A DNA stretch of 64,000 nucleotides, taken from the NCBI GenBank assembly GCA_027488835.1, contig JAIYAW010000007.1, positions 248,001 to 312,000 on the forward strand, given 5' to 3'. How positions within the stretch are numbered: the first letter of the stretch is position 1; every line of letters begins with the position of its first letter. Below the pieces are notes generated by a model. The model did no database searches. It was given only the letters and a program-made list of their open reading frames with translations, and had not been told where the DNA came from. The position numbers were made by a program, and so were the translations under genes. The DNA is from Bacteroidota bacterium. GTDB lineage: Bacteria > Bacteroidota > Bacteroidia > NS11-12g > UBA955. Shown here in pieces: positions 1 to 8,511 of this stretch.

Positions 1-67
1 AAAACATTTGAAACAATCAAAAACTTAATTTACCATAAAATAGTTTTAAACTCAAGAATCCAAAAAA

Positions 68-105
68 TATCCGTATTTATCCGTAAATATCCGAATCGAT
101 ATCCG
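68..105. repeat. four spaced TATCCG repeats
   Basis: The hexamer TATCCG occurs at 68-73, 78-83, 88-93 and 100-105, with start-to-start spacing of 10, 10 and 12 bases. This places the copies on nearly the same face of the helix, about 70-110 bases upstream of the secreted esterase gene at 177. Such phased repeats often bind a protein cooperatively, so this may be an operator. No regulator is identified, and the gene upstream lies outside the window. Confidence 0.4.
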
Positions 106-176
106 AAAATACGATTGGAATTTAAAGGCACCATGATTTAAGGAATCTATTCATTTTTTTAAGGATATTTGCATCA

Positions 177-986
177 ATGCAGCTATTCAATTTAAAAACA
201 GCTTTCTGCTATTTTGTTTTTGCCATCCTTTGCCTAAGCAATCAGTCTTTTGCGCAGAATAAGGCAGTGAACGTCGATTCAAACTACAGTAAAGCGCTTT
301 TTATTCTAGGACAAGATACCCTTCCATATAGGATTTATATAACTACTACCAACTGGGAAGAACCACTTCCCTTGGTGATCTTTTTACATGGCTCCGGTGA
401 ACGCGGCAACAATAATAACGACCAATTGTCGCACGGGGCCGACTGGCTTTATAATGCCGCAATTACAAAATACCCCATGATTGCCGTTTTTCCGCAATGC
501 CCTGCAAATAGCTATTGGAGCAATGTAGAACGCATTGTAGATAGTACCGGGAAACCCCATTTTACGTTCACTGGCGACTCTGTGCCTACCAAAGCAATGA
601 AATTGCTTATGGCGTTTACAAAATACATGTACGACAGACAATACGTAGATGTGAGGCAAATGTATGTGGGTGGACTTTCTATGGGGGGAATGGGAACCAT
701 TGAATTGGTAAGTAGAATGCCAAAAATGTTTGCCGCTGCCTTCCCTATTTGCGGAGGTGGCGTTATTCAAAAGCCCAGAAAAACGAAACGTACCGCATGG
801 TGGTTTTTCCATGGAGCCAAAGACGATATTGTCCCTCCACAAAACAGCATAGAATTGGCGGACCATTTAAAAAAACATTCCAATAAGGTTCGGATTTCCA
901 TTTACCCTGAAGCAAACCACAACAGTTGGGATTCTGCCTTCGCCGAACCAGAATTACTTCCTTGGTTGTTTAGCCACAAACGTTAA
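177..986 (+). CDS. secreted alpha/beta-hydrolase (esterase / peptidase-like)
   Basis: A 269-residue protein with an N-terminal signal peptide (about residues 1-26, ending SFAQ), so it is probably periplasmic or exported. The alpha/beta-hydrolase fold is shown by the oxyanion loop HGSGERG (71-77), the nucleophile elbow GLSMGG with Ser168, an Asp at 216/217 in AKDDIVP, and His248 in EANHNSW. This completes a plausible Ser-Asp-His triad. The closest known groups are the carboxylesterase/phospholipase and 'predicted peptidase' proteins of Bacteroidota, which often act on esters of plant polymers. The substrate cannot be read from sequence. It is convergent with hutI, 8 bases away. It carries one copy of the GTCCCTC word at 831. 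Confidence 0.8.
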   Translation: MQLFNLKTAFCYFVFAILCLSNQSFAQNKAVNVDSNYSKALFILGQDTLPYRIYITTTNWEEPLPLVIFLHGSGERGNNNNDQLSHGADWLYNAAITKYPMIAVFPQCPANSYWSNVERIVDSTGKPHFTFTGDSVPTKAMKLLMAFTKYMYDRQYVDVRQMYVGGLSMGGMGTIELVSRMPKMFAAAFPICGGGVIQKPRKTKRTAWWFFHGAKDDIVPPQNSIELADHLKKHSNKVRISIYPEANHNSWDSAFAEPELLPWLFSHKR

Positions 987-994
987 TCGCCAGA

Positions 995-2245
995 CTAAAT
1001 TCTTTCGCCCAGCACAAAAGTAGCCTCGATGTGATTTTGTCCCACAAAATATGGGATGCCTTTTATCGCTTCTTTGGTTTTGGTAACCACAAAATCGGCG
1101 CGCATACCCACAGCCAAACTTCCTACTTCGTTTTCTAAACGCAGCGCCCTTGCGGCATTGCAGGTAATTGCATGAAAGGCTTCTACAGGCATCATTTTCA
1201 TCTGGGTGCATGCCAATGCCCAAATGGTTTGCAAGGAACACAACGGGCTAGAACCTGGGTTAAAATCTGTTGCCAAGGCAACAGGCAATCCGTTTTCCAT
1301 GAACCGTTTTGTTGGCGTATACGGAATTCCTAAAAAGTAAGACGTTCCTGGCAAGCCAACGGGCATTGTTCCCCCATAATCTTGGGTAAATCCTTTTTTT
1401 AAGGCTGCAATTTCGTTTTCCTCACAGTGCTCGAGGTGGTCGGCACTCCAAGCTTCATGTTCCACGGCTATTTGAACACCGCCAGTTAATCCAAGTTCAT
1501 TGGCGTGAATCTTAGCAGGGATGCCGTATTTCGATGCGGCTGTCAATATTTCTGCGGTCTGTTCCACGGTGAAAAATCCTTTGTCGCAAAACACATCAAT
1601 ATGGTCTGCCAATTGTTCATGAACAATTACAGGAAGCATTTCGTTCAGAATAAGATCAATGTATCCTTGTTGGTTGTTTTTATATTCAAGTGGGAATGCA
1701 TGCGCTCCCAAAAAAGTTGATTTAATTAAACAGGTAAAATTCTGTTTAAGGCGCTTTATCACTCGCAAAATTTTCAATTCCGCGTCTACGGTTAATCCGT
1801 AGCCACTTTTTATTTCAACGGTGGTTGTGCCATGGGCAAGCATGAGTTTCAATCGTTCTGCTGCCTGATCGTACAATTCATCTTCAGACATATCTTGCAG
1901 TTTGCGGGCTGAATTGAGAATTCCGCCTCCATTGGCTGCGATTTCTTCATAAGAAGCACCTGCCAAACGCATGGCAAACTCTTCATGTCTTGGAGCCGCA
2001 AACACTATATGCGTGTGGCTATCAACGAATCCTGGCAACACTTCTGCCCCCAATAAGTCAATTCTTTCCATGACATCAGAAGGCATTTCTAATTGTTCAT
2101 TTCCAATTGCTGCTATTTTTCCATTTTCTACCAAAATCCAAGCATTTTCAACCACATTCAACTGTTGCATTTCTGCACCAGATTTAAATGTTCCACGGTC
2201 ATTGGCTCCGTAAAGTTTAGAAATATTGTAAAACAGCTTTTTCAT
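995..2245 (-). CDS. hutI: imidazolonepropionase
   Basis: A 416-residue metal-dependent amidohydrolase that hydrolyses imidazolone-5-propionate to N-formimino-glutamate, the third step of histidine breakdown in the cytoplasm. Visible family features are the metal motif VDSHTHIVFAAPRHEEFAMR near residues 70-90, KIHANELG, SADHLEH and ATDFNPGSSP, and the length is normal. The ATG at 2245 (MKKLFYN) is preferred over an in-frame TTG at 2254. No hutH, hutU or hutG gene lies nearby in this window, so the rest of the pathway must be elsewhere or absent. It is transcribed away from the gamma-carbonic-anhydrase gene, with about 95 bases between them. Confidence 0.93.
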   Translation of the reverse strand: MKKLFYNISKLYGANDRGTFKSGAEMQQLNVVENAWILVENGKIAAIGNEQLEMPSDVMERIDLLGAEVLPGFVDSHTHIVFAAPRHEEFAMRLAGASYEEIAANGGGILNSARKLQDMSEDELYDQAAERLKLMLAHGTTTVEIKSGYGLTVDAELKILRVIKRLKQNFTCLIKSTFLGAHAFPLEYKNNQQGYIDLILNEMLPVIVHEQLADHIDVFCDKGFFTVEQTAEILTAASKYGIPAKIHANELGLTGGVQIAVEHEAWSADHLEHCEENEIAALKKGFTQDYGGTMPVGLPGTSYFLGIPYTPTKRFMENGLPVALATDFNPGSSPLCSLQTIWALACTQMKMMPVEAFHAITCNAARALRLENEVGSLAVGMRADFVVTKTKEAIKGIPYFVGQNHIEATFVLGERI

Positions 2246-2339
2246 GAGATACAAAAATGCATCAAGAACCTCAATCCATCATTATTTTTCTAATTATTTT
2301 GTAATTTGCCCTTAGTTTTCGAAACTTTACAAAAATAAT

Positions 2340-2867
2340 ATGCCACAAAATTTATTAAAAATGCTTCAGACTCCGATTTCTAAAAATGATTCAACCTTCA
2401 TTGCTCCTAATGCTACCGTCATTGGGAAAGTTGAATTGGGAGACGAAACCAGCGTTTGGTTTGGGGCAGTTTTGCGTGGCGATACAGATTTGATATCCGT
2501 TGGCGACAGAACCAACATCCAAGACAATGCGGTGTTGCATGCCGATCCAGGTTCGCCTTGCATTATTGGTGCTGATTGTGTTGTGGGACATTCGGCCATT
2601 GTGCATGGGGCAAAGTTATCGCATCATGTTTTGGTGGGAATGCATGCCACTGTTTTAAACGATGTTGAAATTGGTGAGTACAGTATCATTGGTGCAAATG
2701 CCCTTGTCCCTCAAGGAATGAAAATCCCTCCTTACTCTATGGTGTTAGGAATTCCTGCCAAAATTGTCAAAACTTTAGGCCCAGAAATAGGCCAAAAAAT
2801 TGATGAAAATGTATCAGAATATGTAACCCGTGGAAAGGTTTACAAGCAATTTTATTCCGAAAAATAA
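2340..2867 (+). CDS. gamma-carbonic anhydrase family protein
   Basis: A 175-residue left-handed beta-helix protein made of hexapeptide repeats (for example APNATVIGKVELGDETSVWF and IGEYSIIGANALV). It resembles the YrdA/PaaY/CaiE branch of gamma carbonic anhydrases. Histidines in HADPG, GHSAIVHG and VGMHATV lie where the trimer-interface zinc ligands are expected. Real carbonic anhydrase activity is uncertain because many family members are inactive or act on other substrates. It is cytoplasmic, with no signal peptide. An AT-rich 95-base divergent promoter region separates it from hutI. It contains one GTCCCTC word (2706-2712). Confidence 0.88.
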   Translation: MPQNLLKMLQTPISKNDSTFIAPNATVIGKVELGDETSVWFGAVLRGDTDLISVGDRTNIQDNAVLHADPGSPCIIGADCVVGHSAIVHGAKLSHHVLVGMHATVLNDVEIGEYSIIGANALVPQGMKIPPYSMVLGIPAKIVKTLGPEIGQKIDENVSEYVTRGKVYKQFYSEK

Positions 2868-2920
2868 CGGCCAAATTGCCCTAAATTGGGTTCAATTTCG
2901 TATAATTGTATGAAATCAAT

Positions 2921-3877
2921 ATGTCACGTACCAAATATTTTTTCAATCCAAAAAGTTTAAGCTTTGAAAAGGTATCCGATCATCGGGGGTATATACGTTG
3001 GCGTACATTTGGTTTGTCGGCATTAATTATTGTTTCCGTTATTTCATTGTCGGTACTTTTTAGCCGATTCATGAAAACGCCAATTGAAGAATCCATTCAA
3101 CGCGAAAACAAATTCATTCAAAAGCAGTTAAGTCAGATGGAACAACAAGCCATTGATTTAGAAAATCAGTTGAATGAGCTGCGAAATCGCGACATTGAAA
3201 TTTACAGAGCAATGTATGGTGTTGAACCTCCAAAGCCCATTAATTTTAAGGGAAGTGATTACTCTGAGCTCATGAAAATGTCGCACGGCAAATTCGTAAA
3301 ACGCTTGCATGAAAAAATGGATTACATGCAGGAAATGTCTAAACAGCAAGAGTCATCCTATAAAATGCTTGAAAAGCTGATTACCAAAAACGAGAAAATG
3401 GTAAATTCGATTCCGGCTATTATGCCAGTTGCAAACAAAGAATTGCGCAGATTGGCCAGTGGATTTGGATATAGAATGGATCCTTTTTACCATACCTCAT
3501 CATTTCATGCTGGGATGGATTTTACAGCCGATATTGGAACAGAGATATATGCAACTGGCGACGGCGTTGTGCTATCTGTTAAAAACGATGGTTGGGGATA
3601 TGGAAATCACATTATTGTAAACCACGGATTTGGTTATACCACCCTCTACGGACATTTAAGTCGTTTTGCAGTTAAACCTGGCACCAAAGTTTCCCGCGGA
3701 CAGTTGATTGGATATGTTGGAAATACAGGCCGATCCACTGGACCACATTTACACTACGAAGTAAGAAAAAATAATAATCCTTTGAATCCTGCGTTTTTCT
3801 ATCGCAACGATTTATCTGATATTGAATACCAAAAAATGCTTGAAATGTCGCAACGCGAAGCGAATCGATTTGACTAA
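2921..3877 (+). CDS. M23 (LytM) family peptidoglycan endopeptidase
   Basis: A 318-residue membrane-anchored cell-wall hydrolase. It has a cytoplasmic N-terminus, one transmembrane segment (about 30-47), a coiled coil (about 55-90) and a C-terminal LytM/M23 domain. The zinc motifs are complete: HAGMDFTAD, the H of NHGFGYTTLYGH, and GPHLHYEV. Such proteins cut peptide cross-links during growth or division. The start is the ATG at 2921; an in-frame TTG five codons upstream (2906) is less likely. Five bases separate it from the MerR gene, so the two are probably co-transcribed. This peptidase-MerR order is common in Bacteroidota, which is family knowledge rather than something seen here. Confidence 0.9.
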   Translation: MSRTKYFFNPKSLSFEKVSDHRGYIRWRTFGLSALIIVSVISLSVLFSRFMKTPIEESIQRENKFIQKQLSQMEQQAIDLENQLNELRNRDIEIYRAMYGVEPPKPINFKGSDYSELMKMSHGKFVKRLHEKMDYMQEMSKQQESSYKMLEKLITKNEKMVNSIPAIMPVANKELRRLASGFGYRMDPFYHTSSFHAGMDFTADIGTEIYATGDGVVLSVKNDGWGYGNHIIVNHGFGYTTLYGHLSRFAVKPGTKVSRGQLIGYVGNTGRSTGPHLHYEVRKNNNPLNPAFFYRNDLSDIEYQKMLEMSQREANRFD

Positions 3878-3882
3878 ACCCT

Positions 3883-4218
3883 ATGAACGAAGAAGAAATC
3901 ATTACAAAAAAGTACTTTAAAATTGGCGAAGCTGCCGAAATTATTGGTGTGCCTGCATCTACATTGAGATTTTGGGAAAAGAATTTCCCTCAGATTAAAC
4001 CAATGAAAAATAAAAAAGGCGACAGGATCTATGCGTCTAAGGACATTGAAGTTTTAAAGGAAATTCATTATCTTTCTCATAACAAAGGTGTTCGTTTAGC
4101 CAATGTATCGAAAAAAGTAAGCAGAAACCCAGTACCGGCCGATGCCCGCGTTTATTTGATACAACAACTAAGGGAATTCAAAGACAAACTTTTAAAACTT
4201 AAAGAGCAGCTAGAATGA
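3883..4218 (+). CDS. MerR family transcriptional regulator
   Basis: A short 111-residue MerR-type protein. The winged helix-turn-helix fills residues 9-75 (YFKIGEAAEIIGVPASTLRF, then WEKNFPQIKP), followed by a helical C-terminus rich in Lys, Leu and Glu that probably dimerises. There is no effector domain and no metal-binding cysteine, so it does not look like a metal or redox sensor. Its ligand and targets are unknown. It sits 5 bases after the M23 peptidase gene, and its stop overlaps the next start by 4 bases (ATGA), which suggests translational coupling. Confidence 0.9.
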   Translation: MNEEEIITKKYFKIGEAAEIIGVPASTLRFWEKNFPQIKPMKNKKGDRIYASKDIEVLKEIHYLSHNKGVRLANVSKKVSRNPVPADARVYLIQQLREFKDKLLKLKEQLE

Positions 4219-5030
4219 GGTACTTGGCGTTGATCGGATTTGCAATTTGTCGCTTTTCTTTTGCACAAATCGCAACTTCTGCCAATGCCACTCAATTCGA
4301 TCCTTGCTTTCAGGTTCCAGACCCAATAAACACCTCCCCCCTTTATTTTTTAGATCGTGCAAAAGCCAATTTTGCCATTGATCATATTTGGTTGTTTACA
4401 TCTACAGATATCACATCAACCAACGCTACTGGAACTTACCAAACAAACTTTACTAAATTTTCAGCCAACATCGTCAACGAAGGCACTGCCGATTTCAATC
4501 AAAATGGATTGACCTTTTCAATTGCTCAAAAGATGAATAAATCGCTTGTGTTAGGCACTGGCATTGCCTTATCAAGCGAAACAGGTATCGAAAACAGATT
4601 GAATCAACTGGGATTCAATATTTACTCAAGCTATCAACTCAATAGCACTGCATCTTTGGCATTTTGGTATTCGCTAATTGGGAAAACCAGTCTTCAGAAT
4701 CTTACCTATAATTTCCAAGTTAATTCAAAAATTTATTCGGGCATTGGAGTAACCATGATTGGTTACGAACCCATTATAAATGGCAGCTTGGTTTATGCAC
4801 CGAATAAATCATTTTACAACACCATTACAATGGGAACGGGCAGTATGCCATTCTCCACTGCAATGAGTTTAATAAAAAACAAATGGACCTATACTTTTAA
4901 ATTGGCCTATTTGGGAAACAACCTTGGTTTCCAACCTTCATTTCGTCTTAATTATCTTATCAATGAACAAAAAAGTAGTACTGAGCCTGTGGGGATTGAT
5001 TTTGTTCGACAAACTGTACCCTCAAATTGA
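4215..5030 (+). CDS. secreted/outer-membrane protein of unknown function
   Basis: A 271-residue protein with a signal peptide (residues 1-18, ending SFAQ). The rest has alternating hydrophobic and polar short strands (such as YNTITMGTGSMPFSTAMSLI and WTYTFKLAYLG) that suggest an outer-membrane beta-barrel. I do not recognise the family with confidence; it is loosely like PorP/SprF-type barrels. It overlaps the MerR gene by 4 bases, and its last 68 bases overlap the start of the next gene in another frame. The overlaps suggest that this and the following helix-hairpin-helix barrel protein are made together. Confidence 0.7.
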   Translation: MRYLALIGFAICRFSFAQIATSANATQFDPCFQVPDPINTSPLYFLDRAKANFAIDHIWLFTSTDITSTNATGTYQTNFTKFSANIVNEGTADFNQNGLTFSIAQKMNKSLVLGTGIALSSETGIENRLNQLGFNIYSSYQLNSTASLAFWYSLIGKTSLQNLTYNFQVNSKIYSGIGVTMIGYEPIINGSLVYAPNKSFYNTITMGTGSMPFSTAMSLIKNKWTYTFKLAYLGNNLGFQPSFRLNYLINEQKSSTEPVGIDFVRQTVPSN

Positions 5031-6840
5031 AATCAACAACAACAATGAACTTCCACAAGAAATTATTGTGCAATCCACAATTGAAGACATTGATGTAAAA
5101 CATCAACCCATTTATATCAATCAATTCTCGGAAGAAGAATTAATGGAAACGGGTTTTTTTAATACCCAACAGAGTGGTTTCATTGTATTTCATAGAATCG
5201 AATTGGGTCCTTTTATTTCGCCCCAAGAATTGGTTCAATGCAACATTCCCATTGACCAGATAAATGCCATTTACAAATTGCTGCGTTTTGAAAAATCCAT
5301 AGGTGTTCAAATCAAAAATATTCACAAACCCGACGATCCAAAATCCACTTTCAGCCTAAGAATCAAACCTGCAACTTTTGAAAAACCCAAGGATGCCCAA
5401 AGTGATTATTTAGGGTTCGAAATGAAAACCAAAATTACCTACAATAAAAATATCCAGTTGGGTTTGAGTATAGAAAATGACGCCTATGAAAAACCCTTGG
5501 ATTTCTATTCTTGCTTCCTACATTTGAAGGATTTACACCCATTAAAATCTCTCATTTTGGGCAAATACAATGTGCAATGGAACAGGGGATTCACATTGGG
5601 AAGCAGTGGGCAGTTTGGATCGCCAATTTCTTTGGAAAATTGGACAAACCAACTAGTTGGTATTAAGCCGTACGCCAGCTATAGTGAGGACTTAGGCCAT
5701 TGGGGTGCAGCAGCGCATATTTGTAAAAACAAAGATGATTTTTACTTTGGAACCGGATTTATTCCGTTCGATTGCAGTTTAAATTGGCAACAAAATGCAT
5801 TTTACCAACGTCAATTTGGAGGCTACCATCAAACACTCACTCAGGTTTCTCGCAAACACAACAACACCGAATTTCAATCGTTTTTGGGTTGGCAAAAAAC
5901 AACATCAAAAGCAATTTTGAACACGCTCATTACCCATTACAATTACATCATTCCTAAAATAAATTCATTGAATTCCAAAGTGCAAAATGACCATTTTTTG
6001 TATTTTGAGGGACAAATTACCGTTCCAAATTTCATTGGCGGCAGGTGGTTATTCAATGTAAGCTTTGACCAAATAAATAAGAAAACAAGTTGGAGTGGTG
6101 CCGGCGTTTGGGCACTCAATAAACAGCTAGATTTAGGTGCAAGAATTCAAACAATACCGAGTGAATTTTCTGCACCAGAAATGTCTTACCAACTAAAATC
6201 AACCACCAATGAAACTATTTTCGAAATGGGAATCGATTATCAATTAAACAAGCGAAATCAATTTAAAATTCGCGGCCAATCCATACAATTTAATACTCCT
6301 AGATTCAATCAGGAAATCAATGAAAATCCCCTGAAAAACATTGTAATTTTCAATCACTCTTTCAGCAAAACAGACATACTGAATATTCAATTCAAAAGAG
6401 AAAAGGAGTTTTATAATGCCAAAGGATACTTATACCAACTCCAATGCAATCAAACCATCAAAGTAAATCTTACAAATACAATCCACCTTGGATTTGTTCA
6501 AAGATGGAAAAATTCAAGCACTGTAAGAAATTATTTAATGCAAGTAGGTTTAAATTCAAGGTTGGGTAAGCGTTTGAATGTATCTGCAGAGCAAAATTGG
6601 TTCTTCTGCCCTACTACGAACATTTACAATTTAGACAATTCACTGCCCGGCGGATTGGGTTATATGGTTTATTCAGACATTGGAACATATTTCAATGCCA
6701 TTGTTAAAGTTAGACTATTTTCGAAGATGTGGCTCAACATTAAGTTGCAGAAAATGCAAAAAATAGATGTAAAAAATATGTCGGCTATCGACACAAAAGC
6801 ATCGTACAATCGTATTTTTGTGCAAATTACTTTTCAATAA
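4963..6840 (+). CDS. outer-membrane barrel protein with N-terminal ComEA-like helix-hairpin-helix
   Basis: A 625-residue protein. A short hydrophobic N-terminus (about 1-20) is followed by a ComEA-like helix-hairpin-helix region at about 50-110 (YINQFSEEEL ... LGPFISPQELVQ ... QINAIYKLLRF). The remainder is strand-rich with many aromatic residues, as in outer-membrane barrels. ComEA-type domains bind DNA during natural transformation. A barrel-linked version is known in Bacteroidota proteins, but its function is not established. The ATG at 4963 is chosen because it starts the hydrophobic segment; the upstream in-frame ATG at 4924 would add a weak extension. The gene overlaps the previous gene by 68 bases and touches pdxJ by 1 base. 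Confidence 0.75.
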   Translation: MNKKVVLSLWGLILFDKLYPQIEINNNNELPQEIIVQSTIEDIDVKHQPIYINQFSEEELMETGFFNTQQSGFIVFHRIELGPFISPQELVQCNIPIDQINAIYKLLRFEKSIGVQIKNIHKPDDPKSTFSLRIKPATFEKPKDAQSDYLGFEMKTKITYNKNIQLGLSIENDAYEKPLDFYSCFLHLKDLHPLKSLILGKYNVQWNRGFTLGSSGQFGSPISLENWTNQLVGIKPYASYSEDLGHWGAAAHICKNKDDFYFGTGFIPFDCSLNWQQNAFYQRQFGGYHQTLTQVSRKHNNTEFQSFLGWQKTTSKAILNTLITHYNYIIPKINSLNSKVQNDHFLYFEGQITVPNFIGGRWLFNVSFDQINKKTSWSGAGVWALNKQLDLGARIQTIPSEFSAPEMSYQLKSTTNETIFEMGIDYQLNKRNQFKIRGQSIQFNTPRFNQEINENPLKNIVIFNHSFSKTDILNIQFKREKEFYNAKGYLYQLQCNQTIKVNLTNTIHLGFVQRWKNSSTVRNYLMQVGLNSRLGKRLNVSAEQNWFFCPTTNIYNLDNSLPGGLGYMVYSDIGTYFNAIVKVRLFSKMWLNIKLQKMQKIDVKNMSAIDTKASYNRIFVQITFQ

Positions 6841-7565
6841 TGTCACAAACTAAGCTCAGCGTAAACATCAACAAATTTGCAACAATAAGAAATGCCCGTG
6901 GTGGTAATAATCCAAATTTAATCCAAATTGCAAAAGATTGTGAGTCGTTTGGAGCGCAGGGCATCACAGTGCATCCAAGGCCCGATGAACGTCATATTCG
7001 TTACCAAGATGTGATTGATTTGAAACAAGTGGTTACAACTGAGTTTAATATTGAAGGATATCCTTCAACAGATTTCATAGAGCTCATTCATAAGGTTAAA
7101 CCAGAACAAGTTACCTTGGTGCCAGACTCACCAGATGCAATTACATCAAACGCGGGTTGGGATACCATCAAATTCCACGATTATTTGTCGGAAATCATTA
7201 CTGAGTTAAAGAAAAGTACTCCTCGAGTAAGTATCTTTTTAAATCCCCAACCTGAATTGGTTTCCTATGCCAAATCATGCGGTGCCGATAGAATTGAATT
7301 ATATACTGAGTATTATGCGGTAAACTATCCCAACAACCCTGAATTGGCGTTAAAGCAATATTTAGAAACAGCAATTGAGGCGCAAAAGGTGGGAATTGGG
7401 TTAAACGCGGGGCACGACTTAGACCTAAATAATTTAAATTACATGGCGAAGCATTTGCCTGGTTTGCTTGAGGTTTCAATTGGGCATGCCTTGGTTTGCG
7501 ATGCGCTTTATTTGGGATTGCAAAACACCATTCAGATGTACTTAGCCAAATTAAGAGTGGAATGA
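6840..7565 (+). CDS. pdxJ: pyridoxine 5'-phosphate synthase
   Basis: A 241-residue TIM-barrel enzyme that condenses 3-amino-1-hydroxyacetone phosphate with deoxyxylulose 5-phosphate to give pyridoxine 5'-phosphate in the DXP-dependent vitamin B6 pathway. The family pattern is clear: SVNINKFATIRNARGGNNPN, then GITVHPRPDERHIRYQDV, LVPDSPDAITSNAGWD, FLNPQPE and GLNAGHDLDLNNL. The length is typical. The start ATG overlaps the preceding stop (TAATG), and its own stop overlaps the next start (ATGATGA), so it lies inside a tightly coupled run from about 2921 to 8500. Confidence 0.96.
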   Translation: MSQTKLSVNINKFATIRNARGGNNPNLIQIAKDCESFGAQGITVHPRPDERHIRYQDVIDLKQVVTTEFNIEGYPSTDFIELIHKVKPEQVTLVPDSPDAITSNAGWDTIKFHDYLSEIITELKKSTPRVSIFLNPQPELVSYAKSCGADRIELYTEYYAVNYPNNPELALKQYLETAIEAQKVGIGLNAGHDLDLNNLNYMAKHLPGLLEVSIGHALVCDALYLGLQNTIQMYLAKLRVE

Positions 7566-8500
7566 TGAAAAAGCTCGGTTTACTGGTTGTGTTGGGGATT
7601 TGTGTAGTTGGGAATATCAGAAGCTGGGGATTTTTATGTCACAGAACTATTAATCAAAATGCCTGCTTGGCATTGCCTAAACCATTATTTAACTTTTATA
7701 AATTGCATGTTGATTATTTGGTTACACATGCAACAGATGCCGACAGCCGCCGAAATATGGTTGAGGGAGAAGCCTGCAAACACTTCATGGACTGCGATTA
7801 TTACGAGAAATCAGTGCCATTAGATACCATTTGCAAAGATTGGAATATGGCAATTGCCAAATACTCTGAAGACACTGTTCTAAAGCATGGAATTGTTCCA
7901 TACCAATGTGCCAAAATGATGTATTGGCTAACCAAAGCCTTTGAAGAAAAAAACGTTGAGAAAATATTAAAACTCTCAGCCGATTTGGGACATTACATTG
8001 CCGATGCGCATGTTCCATTGCACACTTCTTCCAATTATAACGGACAAAAAACAAACCAACACGGCATTCATTCCTTGTGGGAAACCAAAATTCCCGAACA
8101 TCATTTAAGCACTTATCCAATTTTCATATCCGAAGTTAATTTCATTAGAAATTACCCCGATAGCATTTGGAAAGTCGTTGAAGAGAGTTATGGTTTGGTA
8201 AATAAAGTTTTGTTTGATGAAAGAATTGCAAAAGCGCAAACCCCTGAAAATTTACAGTACCAATTCACACAAAAAGGAGGTCGAATCATCAAGCAGGAAA
8301 GTGCTTTTTTTATCAAACAGTACGAAGAAAAAGTTGGCCTGATGGTTCAAAACAGAATAAAAAGTGCAATTAGAATGGTTGCCAGCAGTTGGTATACTGC
8401 TTGGATATTGGCAGGAGAACCTGATTTGAGTTTAAAACATACTCAAATCAATGAGATTCAGGTTCCTACAGTTGAACCAGAAGAAAGTCACCACCACTGA
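7562..8500 (+). CDS. zinc-dependent phospholipase C / S1-P1 nuclease-like secreted protein
   Basis: A 312-residue protein with a signal peptide; the mature protein probably begins near WGFLCHRTIN. The conserved Trp at the mature N-terminus and the metal-binding residues in VTHATDADSRR, HFMDCDYY, LGHYIADAHVPLH and GIHSLWE match the trinuclear-zinc fold shared by bacterial phospholipase C and S1/P1 nuclease. Which substrate it uses cannot be decided from sequence. The start at 7562 (MMKKLG) is preferred to the upstream in-frame ATG at 7496, which lies inside pdxJ and would bury the signal peptide. The protein ends in a His-rich tail (SHHH). Confidence 0.82.
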   Translation: MMKKLGLLVVLGICVVGNIRSWGFLCHRTINQNACLALPKPLFNFYKLHVDYLVTHATDADSRRNMVEGEACKHFMDCDYYEKSVPLDTICKDWNMAIAKYSEDTVLKHGIVPYQCAKMMYWLTKAFEEKNVEKILKLSADLGHYIADAHVPLHTSSNYNGQKTNQHGIHSLWETKIPEHHLSTYPIFISEVNFIRNYPDSIWKVVEESYGLVNKVLFDERIAKAQTPENLQYQFTQKGGRIIKQESAFFIKQYEEKVGLMVQNRIKSAIRMVASSWYTAWILAGEPDLSLKHTQINEIQVPTVEPEESHHH

Positions 8501-8511
8501 GGATTTGAATA

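Noticed and set aside
384-866. 160-codon minus-strand frame inside the esterase gene
   Set aside because: It is antisense to a gene with clear catalytic motifs, has no family resemblance, and its composition follows the opposite strand's codon pattern.
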